Shown piece after piece: positions 1 to 11,863 of a stretch of 64,000 nucleotides of DNA. Position 1 is the stretch's first letter. Every line of letters begins with the position of its first letter. This stretch comes from Hepsetus odoe (Eukaryota; Chordata; Actinopteri; Characiformes; Hepsetidae). A program made the translations under genes and the position numbers. The stretch covers positions 14,754,955 to 14,818,954 of the forward strand of contig CM029369.1 of assembly GCA_017165825.1 (NCBI GenBank). The letters are read 5' to 3'. Below the pieces are notes generated by a model. That model saw only the letters and a list, made by a program, of their open reading frames with translations. It had not been told where the DNA came from and did not search any database.

Positions 1-20
1 AGCAGTCCTAAAATACTCAC

Positions 21-3000
21 GTGAGCACATCAGGGTAAGTTAGAACAACTGCATTTCCAAAAGTGGTATTCCAGAACTGAGTGACAGCAGAGCGGATCTG
101 CTTGCTTTTATGTGGGAAAAGGACACAGAGCAAAGGAGCCAGTACTGTCAGCAAATCATCATCATACTGCAGAGCAGAGCGTGTCTGAAGGCATCCAAGG
201 ATTTCCCCCATAATCTTCTCCAACTAGGGGAGCAGAAAAATACCAAATTCAATGGCAAAATTAGTCAGACATCCACCATGTACTTCTTGAAAATAAATAA
301 ATAAATAAAATAAACCCCACACACATCTGGGCCATTGTTACCTTTGAACCAAGGGTAGATTTAGTCTTGGACTGTTCACCTTCTGAAATGCTGGCATAAG
401 ATTATAAAAATTAATTCAGGTCTTTCGTTACCAGTTTTTTTTTTTTGAATGAGTCATGGCAGTTAAAAGAGAATTCTCAAACTCACCTTCCTACTTGTCC
501 ATAAACAAGTGCAAGAGGCTTGGCGAGTAAAGCTAAAGACTCTCGGATAACCGTGGGTAATGCAAGGCTTGCAAGAAGAGTAGATACGATGGAGATGAGC
601 ATGACGCCAAGGCCACTTAATACTACACTCTCCTCTTCAACAGAGTTTAAATCCACAAAGGCTTCCACTGACTGTACCAGCAGGTTATGGAAGTTTGTAA
701 GATTCCCTAAAGCTTTACTCCTCTTCCGGACCCAACTCAGTGGAGTGTGTGGAGCTAAGGAGAAAATTTTTCATTGTTAATCAAGAAGCCATTACTAATT
801 ATCATTTGAAAATATCTGAAAATAACAGACTTACATTTCATCTTCTGCTGAAACTGAGTTGTAAATGGAGAGAAATCCATACTCTCGATGATGGAGTGCA
901 AGATATTTGCCAATGCATCAAGAATGGACAAATTCTGAAGAACAGAAAGGATATTATAGTTTTTAATAGCAATTAATAATATAACAAACAAGTAAACAAC
1001 TGAAAAGTATAATATACAAATGAATCTATACATTAAAAAATGTTCTTGTTTACCTTTAGTGCTTGAGTATCTAGAGCTGCAGAAATTCTGGCACACAGCT
1101 CTTCACAGCACACATTCTCCTCTGCTGTGGCCACAAGAGCTGAACAGCGTGCAAAAGCCTTATACAGCCGAGACCACGTGCTTAGCATAGACTTCTGTGT
1201 CATCTATAACAGAAAAAGTCCGTAAATAAAGAATTAACAACTGAATGGAACTGACCTAAGGATCGGTTAAAGACAGTATGTGGTATAGCAAATAATTTTT
1301 AAAGATATGGTGAGTTCATTGATTTGAAAACACAAACACACACAGACCATTTGGCACCTTACCTGTGGAAGAGCTGAACCAGGTAAAAGGTGGATAATTG
1401 GGAACATCAAGGCACTGTGAATTGCACTGAAATTATGCTCCAGAGCATCTCCTTGGTTTACCTCATTTGTCTGTAAGAGGAAGGTGATTATGTTACTGTA
1501 TGATGATTCAAAAAGTGATCACTCAATGTCCAAAAGGAGAACTGTTTTAAGACATCACAAACCTGTGTTATTGTATCAGTCAGGGGGTTAACAATCACAC
1601 TCCACATTTGCCACAAATGCTCTTTGTTCTTTATAGCTTCCACATTGTGACTGACTGTCTCCAAAACTGCTTCCCCAAAGGCCAGAGCAGATGTAGGTCC
1701 ACAGAGACCACATCTAACAAGGGTGTCAAGAAACAAAAAAAACCTACCAGAAAAAATGTGTAAAAAAAAAAGTTTGTTGAAAATGTAGAGTTAAGAGTAA
1801 AGTTAAATTTAAGTATAATAATATTCTGCAACTACAGCAAGAGTACATTGATTAACACATGTAAGCAGATCAGCCTGATACATATTTTATTTACTTTTCA
1901 AAATGTAATATTAGAACCAACAATGTTCACTATTATCTCTTCCATTCTTATTCTGATACTGATAAAAACACCTGACAGATGACTGAAGATAGCAACACAC
2001 CTTTCATCACCCACAAATGAGGAGAGCAATTTACTGTTGTAGAAAAGGAGTATTAGGAAAAGAGCTGGAGTACCCTGGGATAAAAATAAACAATTAATTA
2101 TATTTCAGAAAGAGCAGTGTGCCATAAACAGCGGTCTATAAACAAGAATGTTCCTTCATGCGCAAGCTTACATTCAAAATATCCATGTTGGCTACTTGAT
2201 ATGCAGCAGACCCAAGCACTTTCTGGGGTATGCCCTTTACTGTGGCTTCCAACAAAGCCTGCAACAAAGACAGTGAGTGGAAATGCTTTCAAGTATGGTT
2301 ACATATAACTACAGAGGAAAAATACTTCAATGTTTGGCATAAAACTAGAACAAAAACCTTTAAAGGACAAGGAACCAATACATAAAACTCTAGGAGTGGA
2401 TTGTATGCTTAACAATCAGAAGCCTCATGCAAAGCTCAGAGCTGAGGCAAGAGAGGGGCAAGATGTTTATGGATTAAGGTGACTTACCAAAGCTTTTGGG
2501 GCTGGCAATGCTTCAGAGGACAGGATGGACTGCAGAGCCTGCAGAAGGACTGTTAGTACCTCAGAACCTTGCCTCTCTTTCTTATTGCCAGCTGGGAATG
2601 AAAGGACCACAAAGCAAATAGATGCAAGAACTGGACAGGAGCACAATGCATACCACATAAAAGTGTGTAAACACAAACTGGGCACTTACCAGCTTCTATG
2701 GTTGAAGTAACATGGTTAACAAGGCTGTTCCAAATAAGACTTAGCAATGGTTCTATCAGAAGAAATACAAAATAGAAATGAGAATTATAATATTCACTGC
2801 ATTAGTGAACCAGCTATGCTGTCTCTTATAACACAACCCATCCAGATGTTTTAACAAATTCAGAAACTCATGAATGATTTAAAACCTACGAAATTATCCA
2901 TGCGGGACCAAGAGCCACACGGTTAGCTAGTTGCTGTAAATGGTTCATGTTGCACAACAATACTAAGAGGTGAGACACTGACGCTTAGTGAAGAAATTTT

Positions 3001-6000
3001 ACTAGTAGTTAATTCCATGTCATTTGACGGAAACACTACTATGAGGATTGATCAAGAATGGATAGTTTAGTTTTGACTAGAATCGGCTGTATGAAATGAG
3101 TAATGAGTAATCCTTGTGTTATTCTGGCATATCCGGTTTTCTTTAGTCAAGCTGTATGCTCAAAACAAAACAGCATCTTGAAGTATTTAGTCTTTAGATT
3201 TAAAAACCACCACACACACACAAATACATTTTTCACCAGAGGGGTGTTGTAATGCTAGATACACTACAGAATCACTGAAAATGAAGAAATATGTAAAGCA
3301 GAGATGGAAAAAAGCTGTGTTGGGAAAATCAGCTCAATTCCCACTCATTTCCCTGTTGTGATTTTTGTAATGTAAATGAAGAAAGTGAGTGAGTACCTGG
3401 AGCATCCTTTCCCACAGCAATGAAACCATTTTTAACAGCTGAGATCAAAGTACTGGCGTGCTTGCTGAAGAAAGAGTGGCTGCTTAAAAGGTTGTGTGTC
3501 AAAGGTTCTGAAATTTTGCAAGAGAGAAAAAAAAAAAAAAAGGTTTTCAAAAATTTTAATACAATAATGCAACTGTTAAGATCAGGCATACATACAAAAC
3601 ATTTTTTCGCTTACCAAGATTGAGCTGTAGTTTGCTCTCAGTGGCAGATGGTGTGGCATCAGAACCTAGAAGGTAGTGCAGCAGCATTTCAAGGCCCAGA
3701 AGCTGGATGGAAGAGTAAGACTGTGGTAAACTCATGCTGCTGTTGCGAGAGGCTGCACCAGGGCTGCTACATGAAGGGACACCTGAGACGGAGACATTGA
3801 TGGAAAAAAAAATGCTGAGGTTTAGGTTACAATGGAAAAAAGCTGAAGTGATTCAGCCCTTTAAATATATTAGAAAAAGACCAAGGGTAAGCAATTTATA
3901 CCTGATTTAGGGGTGGCCAATCCAAGACCATTACTCTGGCTACCGCCTCTAACAGGAGTAGCTGGACACTGCAGTGAAGCATCTGGGGAAAGTGTACTAT
4001 GCAGCAGTGGTACACCAACCTGAAACAATGCAGTTTAATACAGACAGCAAGTTTAAATGCAAAATTAAGACCCAGTTTCCTAAACATTGATTAAAGGTGT
4101 CTGCAGCATAGTTTGAGACCTCAGTGCTGTTTAACAAAAAAATAAAAATAAAAATACAGTACACTGGAGCTCCAGCTCTGGAAATATCTCTTCTCTTAAT
4201 ATATTCGGAGTAGCAGTCAATAACGTTCACATGAGATACAGGTTTTGGTTCGTTTAAATAAATGTTTTAATTTTATAAATAAACAAACAACCATTTTAAA
4301 GAATTTGGAACCATTTGAAAGTCATTTGAAGACTATTGTATTAACTCCAATTGACTTGCGTAATAATTTCTTTTCAGATCTCCAAAAAAGAAAGTGGATT
4401 AACAAAAACAGATACCGTTTTTCACAGAACACCTTAGCATTTGTGATCAGTTAAAATTAAGGCAGATGTATAGGAAAATAAACTTTCCTCAGAACTTTTT
4501 GAACAGAGCCTTTATCTGTGTCTGAGAAACTGACCCCAGTAATCATAAAAAATAAATAAAATTTTACCTGATCAAAATTAGCAGCAAGGTTGGGGCCCAG
4601 TTTGACTACCAGGTACCACCAAACCTCTAGTTTGGTTAGCAACAGAGCTTCAGTTCTGACAAGAATGGAGCTAAGGGGCTGCATGAGCAGCTTTAGCCGC
4701 TTGCTGCTACAGAGGATATCTGCAAAAAAAATAAAAAACGACAAGACAACCCCAAAGAAGGGTGAGGTTTATTGAAAAACTTACTTTGATGTGATAAAGT
4801 ATTGTTTAAACCCTAAAAGGAGGAAAGGACTTTTTACACAAAATTATATAAATATGAACCCTCACAAAATAAGGGTCTACCAATAAGGTCCTGGTTATCT
4901 GCTTACCAGGGTTAAGAGCAAAGTTGTCGATGAGGCTCTTCCAGGCAATAAAGGCAATTTTCTTAATGCTGGGAGAGGAGCTGCGAAAGCCGAGCTCTTC
5001 TAAATACAGCAGAGAATTTATGAAGGCACCCCCTTTGTGAAGCAACTGAATAGAGACAAGTATGCAAAGATTCATCCCCACAGTCCACTGACAAACATCT
5101 CTGCATGCATGCATGTATAAAGTGCTATAAAATAGCATAATTCTCTGACATTCATGTTACCTTGCCCAGAAGCTTGACAAATAAAGGCCAGAGCTTCAGA
5201 ACGTTACTCTCATTCTTAGTGGAGAATAGTTTCTGCATTTCAGGAATAAGTTTCTGAAAAGAAAGAGTCAGGCATTGCAGAATAAAGAGAAATGGTGAAG
5301 TGGCAATGCCATTATCATTTAATCTTTTTAAAATGGGGCTTTCTAAATTTATACTAACCTGGAATCATCATAACTATGCCTTGCCTTAATCAAAAACACA
5401 CACTGATAACTCAATCACATCATTAAAGTGAATAACATTTACTCACTGCACTGGCACCTTTCAAGGGAGATTTACTAGCCAGCAACAGAGCTTTGCGTTA
5501 ATGAATCTGATCCTGAAATCACGATAAATGGGCAAAAGGATTTTTGCGATTTTGACAAAGCCCAAATTGACTGACCATCAGAGCCATTTTCAAAGTGTGT
5601 TTCAAGGGTGTGATGTGAGATTATATGCCAGTATGCAATAATTAGTATCTTCCAAATATGGAGCACATTCAGTGAATCAGCAACAGGGTCAAAGGTTCCC
5701 ATGTCTTACAGATGGATGTTGGGATCGCTCCTGCCTCCAGTTCACAAAGCAATTGTCTGATGCAACTCTCTCCTGACATGATGTTTCAAGTTCTATGAGC
5801 TTCACCTTACATTATTTCTACAAATTCTAATATTAGTGTATCAAGATGTATTAAGATAAAGGGAAACACTTACAGATGACATCATTGGCTCTACAATGGC
5901 AGCCACTTCCTGTTGTTTCTCCAGAAGAAGGGGCAGTCCCAGCTCCAAGGCTGCAGCTGCACGCAGACGCACTTTCGAGGCTGAATGGACCACCAGAGGA

Positions 6001-7404
6001 ATGACTAGCTTAGCCCAGCACACTGCTCCATCACCCATCTGAGTGGGAGCCTGTTCCAGCAACCTGCATGTGACATTCAACCAATAAAAATTTGTAATTT
6101 ATATTCCCTACATGACTACTTGTTTAACATGTTTAGGCTTCTGCAACTGAGTCATAGTTACTGACCTCAGTTCAATAATTGTCAGAACAGACATGAAATT
6201 TGACAAATCTTTGCATGCTTTCAGCTTGATTCATAGAAGAAAACAAAACAACTAAGACATCTATAATATACATTCATAATATTATTATTATTATTAATAT
6301 AATGCAACTAAAGTAAAATATAGAGAAAATGATCAAATATGAGCAGAAGATCCAGGTAAACAGTGTAAGCTACATGGAAAAATACATTGTAAAATATTTA
6401 CTTTATAACAACATTCAGTGACTCATGCTCCATTAGGATTGACTGGATGTCTTTTGTCTGCATGGTATCTAGAGTCTTGAGGATTTCTTGGGCCTGTAAA
6501 GATGGAGAGATATTATAAGCATAACCCCTTAAAGTAAAAGAGTAAAAACATTACAGAAAGTCTTATTTACTGACTTTTTTGGCCACCACTTCTGCAGGAA
6601 AATTCTGCTTTGAGATAACCCATAATGCTCGAGTGCAGGTGTTCTTGTCTGTGGACTTTAACACCAGGGCACAAAGGGCTGACAATATCTCCTCTGCAAA
6701 ATTTGCTTTAATAAAAGAAAAAGAATTCAAAACAAATTACAAACATCCTGTATATCTAAGATTTTTGCAGTGACCCTTTCTCCCTTCAATTTGATCTATA
6801 TTTTACCTGGGATACTTGACACAATGTTTGTGTTGAATACACAGAAGCCCAAAGCTTGAAGTGCAGCCTGACTGAGCTCCTCATTCTCACTGGATATGTG
6901 CATCTGACGGCACGGCACAGCACAGAAAGGTTTTAAGTATGCTGAGGTTTATCAGAAGGCATACATTTCAATATAGACATTTAAGAGTGGCATCTTAAAC
7001 AGAGCAATGCAATAGTTCATACAACATAAGCATTAGATCACAAAGTGAGTATGTGATATTCGTTTAACGAGGCAAGTTACAGAGTCTCCTCTTACCTGAA
7101 AGACTTTACCCAGACGTGAAAAGTGCTTGACTACTATCGGAAAAAACTGTCGCCCATCTTCTCCACTGAGCCGACTAAAATTTAACAACAAAAATGAGGT
7201 TATACATCCTCTGAAGTTACTTTGGACAATGTCATGTATTACCCCGTTAAAAAGGCAACAGGTGAAACAAAAGACAAACTAGATCACTCACTTGGCAATG
7301 GTAAGGTAAGCATCGGTCTGCTCCGACATCCCAGCTGCATTATCTTCTAGAGACTCCAGAAGAGGGAGCAAGCTAGAGCTGGAGAGGGGTACAGTGGCCA
7401 TCAT
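21..7404 (-). CDS. rif1: Replication timing regulatory factor 1 (RIF1), N-terminal part, partial
   Basis: RIF1 is a nuclear HEAT-repeat scaffold that sets replication timing through PP1 and works with 53BP1 in double-strand-break repair. The spliced exons match vertebrate RIF1 in order: LLESLEDNAAGMSEQTDAYL at the start, QAPTQMGDGAVCWAKLVIPL, LGFRSSSPSIKKIAFIAWKS, then LEVWWYLVVKLGPNLAANFD and MWSVIVNPLTDTITQ. I place coding exons at 7404-7292, 7174-7096, 6903-6807, 6693-6575, 6493-6402, 6063-5874, 5253-5161, 5045-4907, 4719-4568, 4019-3902, 3782-3615, 3507-3397, 2752-2690, 2591-2488, 2258-2172, 2074-2001, 1713-1563, 1470-1363, 1203-1054, 934-835, 754-487, a small exon near 371-342, and 223-21. 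Reading phase is continuous from the ATG through 487. The phase around the small exon is unsettled. Start is the first of two tandem ATGs (7404; next at 7401), nine bases into exon 2. About 930 HEAT-region residues are present; the PP1-docking and DNA-binding C-terminus lies beyond the left edge. Confidence 0.95.
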
Positions 7405-7714
7405 CCTCACACCCTGCAGAGACAGAATCATTCCAAGTTCTTGATGCTCTACCATGACAGACTCAAATCCATTGGCAATCATCAAGCTGCAGTCAACACT
7501 GAATTGAGTAAGAGCCCAGAAAACAAGGGGAATAAAGAAAAATCTTTTACAACTACTATTAATGTCATCACTGGAAATGTGTATTGGACCACACAATAAA
7601 AACTATTTTAAGGTGCTTTAAAACATCTGATTTCTGAACTTGATTTCTGAAGCTTGTCCAGGACAGTTTTGGATTTGTTAGTAAACACTAGCCAATACTG
7701 TCAATCATTTCATT

Positions 7715-7945
7715 TGGGGGCAGCAGGGGCTGCTCTAGTGGTAAGGGACTAGGCCCCAGGAGCTGAAGCTCGTGGGTTCAAATCCCAGACCAGTAGGTTG
7801 CCACGACGTACCCATGAGCAAGGTACCGTCCCCATCACTAACCCTTTACACCGTGCACCTGGGGAGCAAAGACAGAGGTTGCTTTTCGTTGTTTTACTTT
7901 GTGCTGTGTTTCACAATGACAAGTAGTCCCTTTCACCTCACCTAA
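7715..7945 (+). mobile_element. tRNA-derived SINE (family A) in rif1 intron 1
   Basis: A decayed copy of the commonest SINE in this window. It has a tRNA-like head with box-B-type GGGTTCAAATCCC near 7784, then the body block TGAGCAAGGTACCGTCCCCA and a 3' tail ending TTTCACAATGACA followed by a CTTTCAC stretch. Some body segments are scrambled relative to the copy at 10536. It sits in the first intron of rif1, antisense to the gene. Confidence 0.75.
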
Positions 7946-8728
7946 GAACATCCACAGGAACTGTAATACAGAGCAGTTGGCCAGACATGCAGGCGTGTCC
8001 AAAGAGAACTAACGTTAGGCCTCGTGTTCAGGAGACCAATGTTAAGTCAAGTTGTTCATCAAAAACAGACAATGCAGCAATGCCAGAGCGCACTGGCCTT
8101 CCTGGATACAGGAATATGACGACGGTCTTCAAAACATTGATGCATGTCAACAAACAGGAGGCACTGACAGCATGAGGAACCATTAAACTAGAGATCATCA
8201 GAAAATGTCCATGTCCAGTGATTCACTCAAAGGCAGGAGCATCGGTGATTTGGCAAAGAAAGAACACATACAAGGGTAGAAGGGGGTCTGAACGGCTGCT
8301 AAATAAGTTAGCCCCCCTGCCGTCCCTCGTTTGGCTGGCCGAAGTGAAGGTGGCTGTTTTACAGGAACATAACGCTGCGAGGTTCCCTCCACAGACAGAG
8401 TATGGTCTAGTCGCCGTTAATTCCCTTTAGACATAAATGTGCACGGTTTCAGTGAACCTAGCCAGCTACAGCCTATGTTTAGCTTCACATGTAAACACTG
8501 CAGGCAGCAGCAGCTCATAACACACACGCCCAGACTTTTCACACACCCGGAGAACCTAACTCCACTTACATTAGAGTTTTTGTGAAGAGCAGTCGAGCTA
8601 CCGTGCTCAAAGGTGTGCTGGTTTGTCCAGGGAGCCCACTTTAGCTCGCTAGCGGCCTCTTTTCAGGGCTCCTGGTCGGAGCACGCTGCTAACTCACACT
8701 CAAACACAGCAAAACAACCATCTCTCAC

Positions 8729-8880
8729 CTTAACAGCTCAAAGTACACAGAGCAGGGAGACCATGGACGGCCGGTAGCGACAGGGCTGAACTCAAGCTCG
8801 AGAGGAAAGAGGAGAAAAGCCCCTCAGTTAGAGTCACACTGAGAGCGGCGCACTTCCCTTTAGCTCCTCCAACCCCGCGA
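8729..8880 (-). other. rif1: rif1 non-coding first exon (5' UTR), right end approximate
   Basis: The first coding exon of rif1 begins with a splice acceptor (CTGCAG at 7414-7419) only nine bases before the ATG, so a separate 5' exon is required. The best donor upstream reads AAG/GTGAGAG on the minus strand, placing the exon edge at 8729. The sequence to its right is CpG-rich and ends in a promoter-like tract. The intron between (7414-8728) carries a SINE and no other coding signal I can see. The transcription start is inferred, not seen. Confidence 0.55.
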
Positions 8881-8960
8881 AAAACGCTGGCGCCAAACGA
8901 GCCGCGCGCAACGGCGTCACCTTTCACCCCGCGCAGTCTCCGCCCACTTATGAATAATTC
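8870..8960 (-). promoter_or_regulatory. rif1: rif1 core promoter region, CpG-rich with E2F-type palindrome
   Basis: This tract is much richer in CG dinucleotides than its surroundings and lies just upstream of the inferred first exon. At 8888-8897 it contains TGGCGCCAAA, whose complement TTTGGCGCCA is a canonical E2F site that is nearly palindromic. A GC-box-like CCGCCC follows near 8940. No TATA box is evident. An E2F site fits an S-phase gene such as RIF1, but occupancy is inferred from the motif only. Confidence 0.55.
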
Positions 8961-9011
8961 AACAGAGCAAAGCAGCCTAAATGAGCGAGAGAAGTCTCAG
9001 AATACACTCAC

Positions 9012-9165
9012 ACACATGATGGGAAGGTCATGGGTTTGAATCCCAGACCAGTAGGTTGCCCTGAGGTACCCTTGAGCAAGGTACCGTCATCATCACTGCT
9101 CCATGGGCACTTTCAACAGTGGCCCCCTGCTGCAGGGTGTGTATGAGTGAAAAGCAGAGGTTGAA
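9012..9165 (+). mobile_element. tRNA-derived SINE (family A), truncated
   Basis: It carries the box-B-like GGGTTTGAATCCC, then GTAGGTTGCCCTGAGG and GAGCAAGGTACCGTC, and ends after AAAAGCAGAGGTTG. The A-box half of the tRNA-like head and the last part of the tail are missing. It lies directly left of the LINE relic in the rif1-tnfaip6 interval. Confidence 0.75.
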
Positions 9166-9184
9166 AGGGTACCATTTTGGGACT

Positions 9185-10170
9185 GCAGTTTTATTCATGT
9201 TGGCAAAACTTTGGAGACGGGTGATTGGGAGGAACTGGCTTCCTGATTCAAACCTACTGGTGTAGTGTTATTCTATGCAAGGCATGCAGTGCCCAAAACA
9301 ACACTATGTTCGAGCATAAGGGAGTTCAAAAGGATATGTGTTACCAGCGCTCCTTAGGCCAACAGTCATTTGTAGTCATATGATCAGACTTGCAGCCATA
9401 TGTTCTTGACACTAGGTTAAGGAGAAGGGCAGAGCTGTCAACTGATTATTACCCGGTGGTGAGTTGGATCAGATGGCAGGGGAGGCTTCCAGACAGGCCT
9501 GGTAAAACCCATGCTAAACCAAAAACAGGGTGAAAAGCAAACATCTGGCAGAGGATCCTGTTCAGAGTGTCACTAACTCTTCACTGGAAGAACTTCTCTC
9601 TGATCCCACAAGAATGCATGGAGCCAAAAGGACTTTGTTCGAAGCTTCCATTGCTGAAGCAGCAGCCTTAAACTGTGGTCTGAAGATTGTTGATGCCTGT
9701 CATGGTGGCAACCCAAGTACCCCATGGTTGACACCATCAGTAAGAGATGCTATCAAGCCAAAGATGGAGACCATCTTAACTTAGTTATGGCAACGGAAGC
9801 AAATATGCAGGTATGGGAAGAGACTGGGGAGACCATGGAAAAGGGACTTTTGGGTGGCCTTAAAGAGGTTTTGGCAAACTGAGTCAAGAGAGGCAGGCAG
9901 TGCCTCAACCAGGATATTTTCAGCAAGGGTGGGGAGGTTCTGACCTCAAAAGAGGATGTGGTCAAATATTGGAAAGAACATATTTAGGAACTCCTAAATC
10001 CTACAGATTGGGGTGTCTTCACCCATCTCCAGGTGGAGGTTCATCGAGGACATCCAACTGGGAGGAGACTACGGGTTAGACGCAGGAGGATGCTGGGATG
10101 ATTACAAATCAGTGCTGGTCATGGAGCATCTTGGAATTTCTAAGAAAAAGATAGTGGAATACATCTGGGC
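9185..10170 (+). mobile_element. LINE relic: endonuclease / RT-linker fragment with deletions
   Basis: Conceptual translation in shifting frames recalls a common fish non-LTR retrotransposon. The stretch around 9300-9520 fits the APE-type endonuclease (for example FEHKGVQ-like, then STDYYPVVSWIRW-like). The open stretch 9599-9764 reads FEASIAEAAALNCG and then DACHGGNPSTPWLTPSVRDA, typical of the linker between endonuclease and RT. From 9795 WEETGETMEKDF-like and RFWQT-like segments continue in other frames. Near 10030-10110 the sequence jumps to a 3'-region block (CTGGGAGGAGACTACGGG), so nearly the whole RT is gone. Clade is unresolved. It is non-functional: frameshifts, stops and a large internal deletion. 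Confidence 0.7.
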
Positions 10171-10309
10171 TAATCTCTTCAGCTAGTTACCATATAATAA
10201 AGCATGTTTTTAGGAGTTTATGTATAGAGAAAGTAAGGTTGCATGTGTCATGCCAAGAACATCATGTCCATAGTGAAGAACTGAAGTGGCAGCATATATG
10301 GGCCTGCTT

Positions 10310-10333
10310 TCTTCTTCTTCTTCTTCTTCTTAG
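10310..10333. repeat. (TTC)n microsatellite
   Basis: Seven near-perfect TTC units followed by an interrupted TTAGTCTTC. It lies between the LINE relic and the next SINE. No gene signal lies within several hundred bases on either side. Confidence 0.85.
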
Positions 10334-10535
10334 TCTTCTTTAAAGGAACTGTGTCATTACATAGCATCAAAGAAAACACAAATGAACTGGTATAACATGA
10401 CATATAAGAGGCCAAGAAAAGCCAATATGTCTACATCTGTAACTGCTAGTAAAAGCTTTGCAAGACCTAATCCGGATTCTTTTCCTCCTGTTGTTTTTTA
10501 TTTATTTTTGTATATATATTATTGTTTATGTAAAT

Positions 10536-10787
10536 GGGGTAGTGGTGGTCTAGTGGTTAGGGAGTAGCCCCGGATTGGAAGATTGTGGGTTCGATTCCCA
10601 CCCCAGTGGGTTTCCCTGAGGTACCCCTGAGCAAGGTACCGTCCCCATCACTGCTCCCTGGGCGCTTTCAATAGCTGCCCACTGCTGCACGTGTGTGTAT
10701 GGGTTAAATGCAGAGGTCCAATTTCGTTGTGGTTCACTGTGTGCTGTGCCGTGACCTCGCAATGACAAGGGTTGTCACTTTCACATA
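10536..10787 (+). mobile_element. tRNA-derived SINE (family A), near full length
   Basis: The best-preserved plus-strand copy in the window. The head carries an A-box-like TGGTCTAGTGG (10546-10556) and a perfect B-box GGTTCGATTCC (10588-10598), the internal RNA polymerase III promoter expected of a tRNA-derived SINE. The body has CCTGAGCAAGGTACCGTCCC, then GGGCGCTTTCAATAGCTGCC, then GTTAAATGCAGAGGTCCAAT. The tail ends AATGACAAGG followed by CACTTTCAC. A minus-strand copy starts about 160 bases to the right. Confidence 0.88.
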
Positions 10788-10944
10788 TTTTTTTCCAAGA
10801 ACCTAATTGTGATTGTGTGAATCTGAAGTGAGTAAATCTGAAAGCATGTTGTATTAAAAACATTACTGCTTTACTAAACCAGTAAATCACCCTATGTTTA
10901 TTACATTTTACTTACATAGTTAACAAAACAAAGCCTTAGCCAAC

Positions 10945-11203
10945 TTTGAAAGTGAAAGTGACAACCTTTGTCATTGCGAAGTCACAGCACAGCACACAGT
11001 GAACCACAACGAAATTGGACCTCTGCATTTAACCCATGCAAACACTGTGCAGCAGTGGGCAGCTATTGAAAGCGCCTGGGGAGCAGTGACGGGGACGGTA
11101 CCTTGCTCAAGGGTACCTCAGGGCACCCTACTGGTGAGGGAATCGACCCCACAATCTTCCGATGCGGGGGCAACTCCCTAACAAATAACCACCGCTGCCC
11201 CAT
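10945..11203 (-). mobile_element. tRNA-derived SINE (family A), inverted partner
   Basis: Same family as the copy at 10536 but reversed. Reading left to right it begins with the tail complement (AAAGTGAAAGTGACAACC), passes the body complement (GGGGACGGTACCTTGCTCAA) and ends with the head complement near ACCACCGCTGCCCC. The two copies form a large inverted repeat with a spacer of about 160 bases. Confidence 0.87.
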
Positions 11204-11249
11204 TTCTTTTTAAAAATGAGAATTATCATTACCATCATAAAACTGGCTT

Positions 11250-11255
11250 TTTATT
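11250..11255 (-). terminator. tnfaip6: Candidate poly(A) signal for tnfaip6
   Basis: TTTATT on the plus strand gives AATAAA on the gene strand, about 610 bases past the tnfaip6 stop codon. It lies before the inverted SINE at 10945-11203, so a 3' UTR of this length would avoid the repeat. Other AT-rich hexamer variants occur nearby, so the choice is tentative. Confidence 0.35.
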
Positions 11256-11863
11256 GTTAGTTACTCAATAAATATAAATAAAATAAAAAAAATCAAATTC
11301 TAACAGATATACAATTTGGAAAAAATTACATGAAAGCCTCATTAGAAGGCTAAGGAAAGCCATGTTTAGATCTTAATTTTTCTTCATTCAGAACATGTAA
11401 AAAAGTTTAAACGCTGATGCAACGAGTTGAAGAAAAATTGTTCAAAATTTTAGGTAGGAAAATGTACCCCTCCATCTGAGTCATTGACAGAAACGTCTCC
11501 ACAAGTTACCACATATTAAAATTCACTGCAGTACACAAACTCCCTGTCATGCATATTTAAATAACCTATAGTTATCAGCATGTAATCAATTCAAACGCCC
11601 ATCCAGGGTCAGGACATCATAAAGCAGCTTTGAAAAATGAATGAAAAATGAACCAGCTTTGGTCAGGAAAGATTTTTATGTAATCATTGTTGCTTTTCCT
11701 TTATCATAATCACTGTTGCTAGATGACCGTTTACAGGTAACATAAACAGGTCAAAATGGAGTACAAAATTAAATCAGACATTTTTTACAAAGTGTATCAC
11801 AACAGTTACAGGAGCGCCTTAAGAAATGACACCCTCAAGACAGAGTGTGTGGTTGTTAAGTGG

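Noticed and set aside
10382..10567. Short plus-strand frame before the SINE at 10536
   Set aside because: It runs into the SINE head and carries no motif; chance frame in AT-rich DNA.
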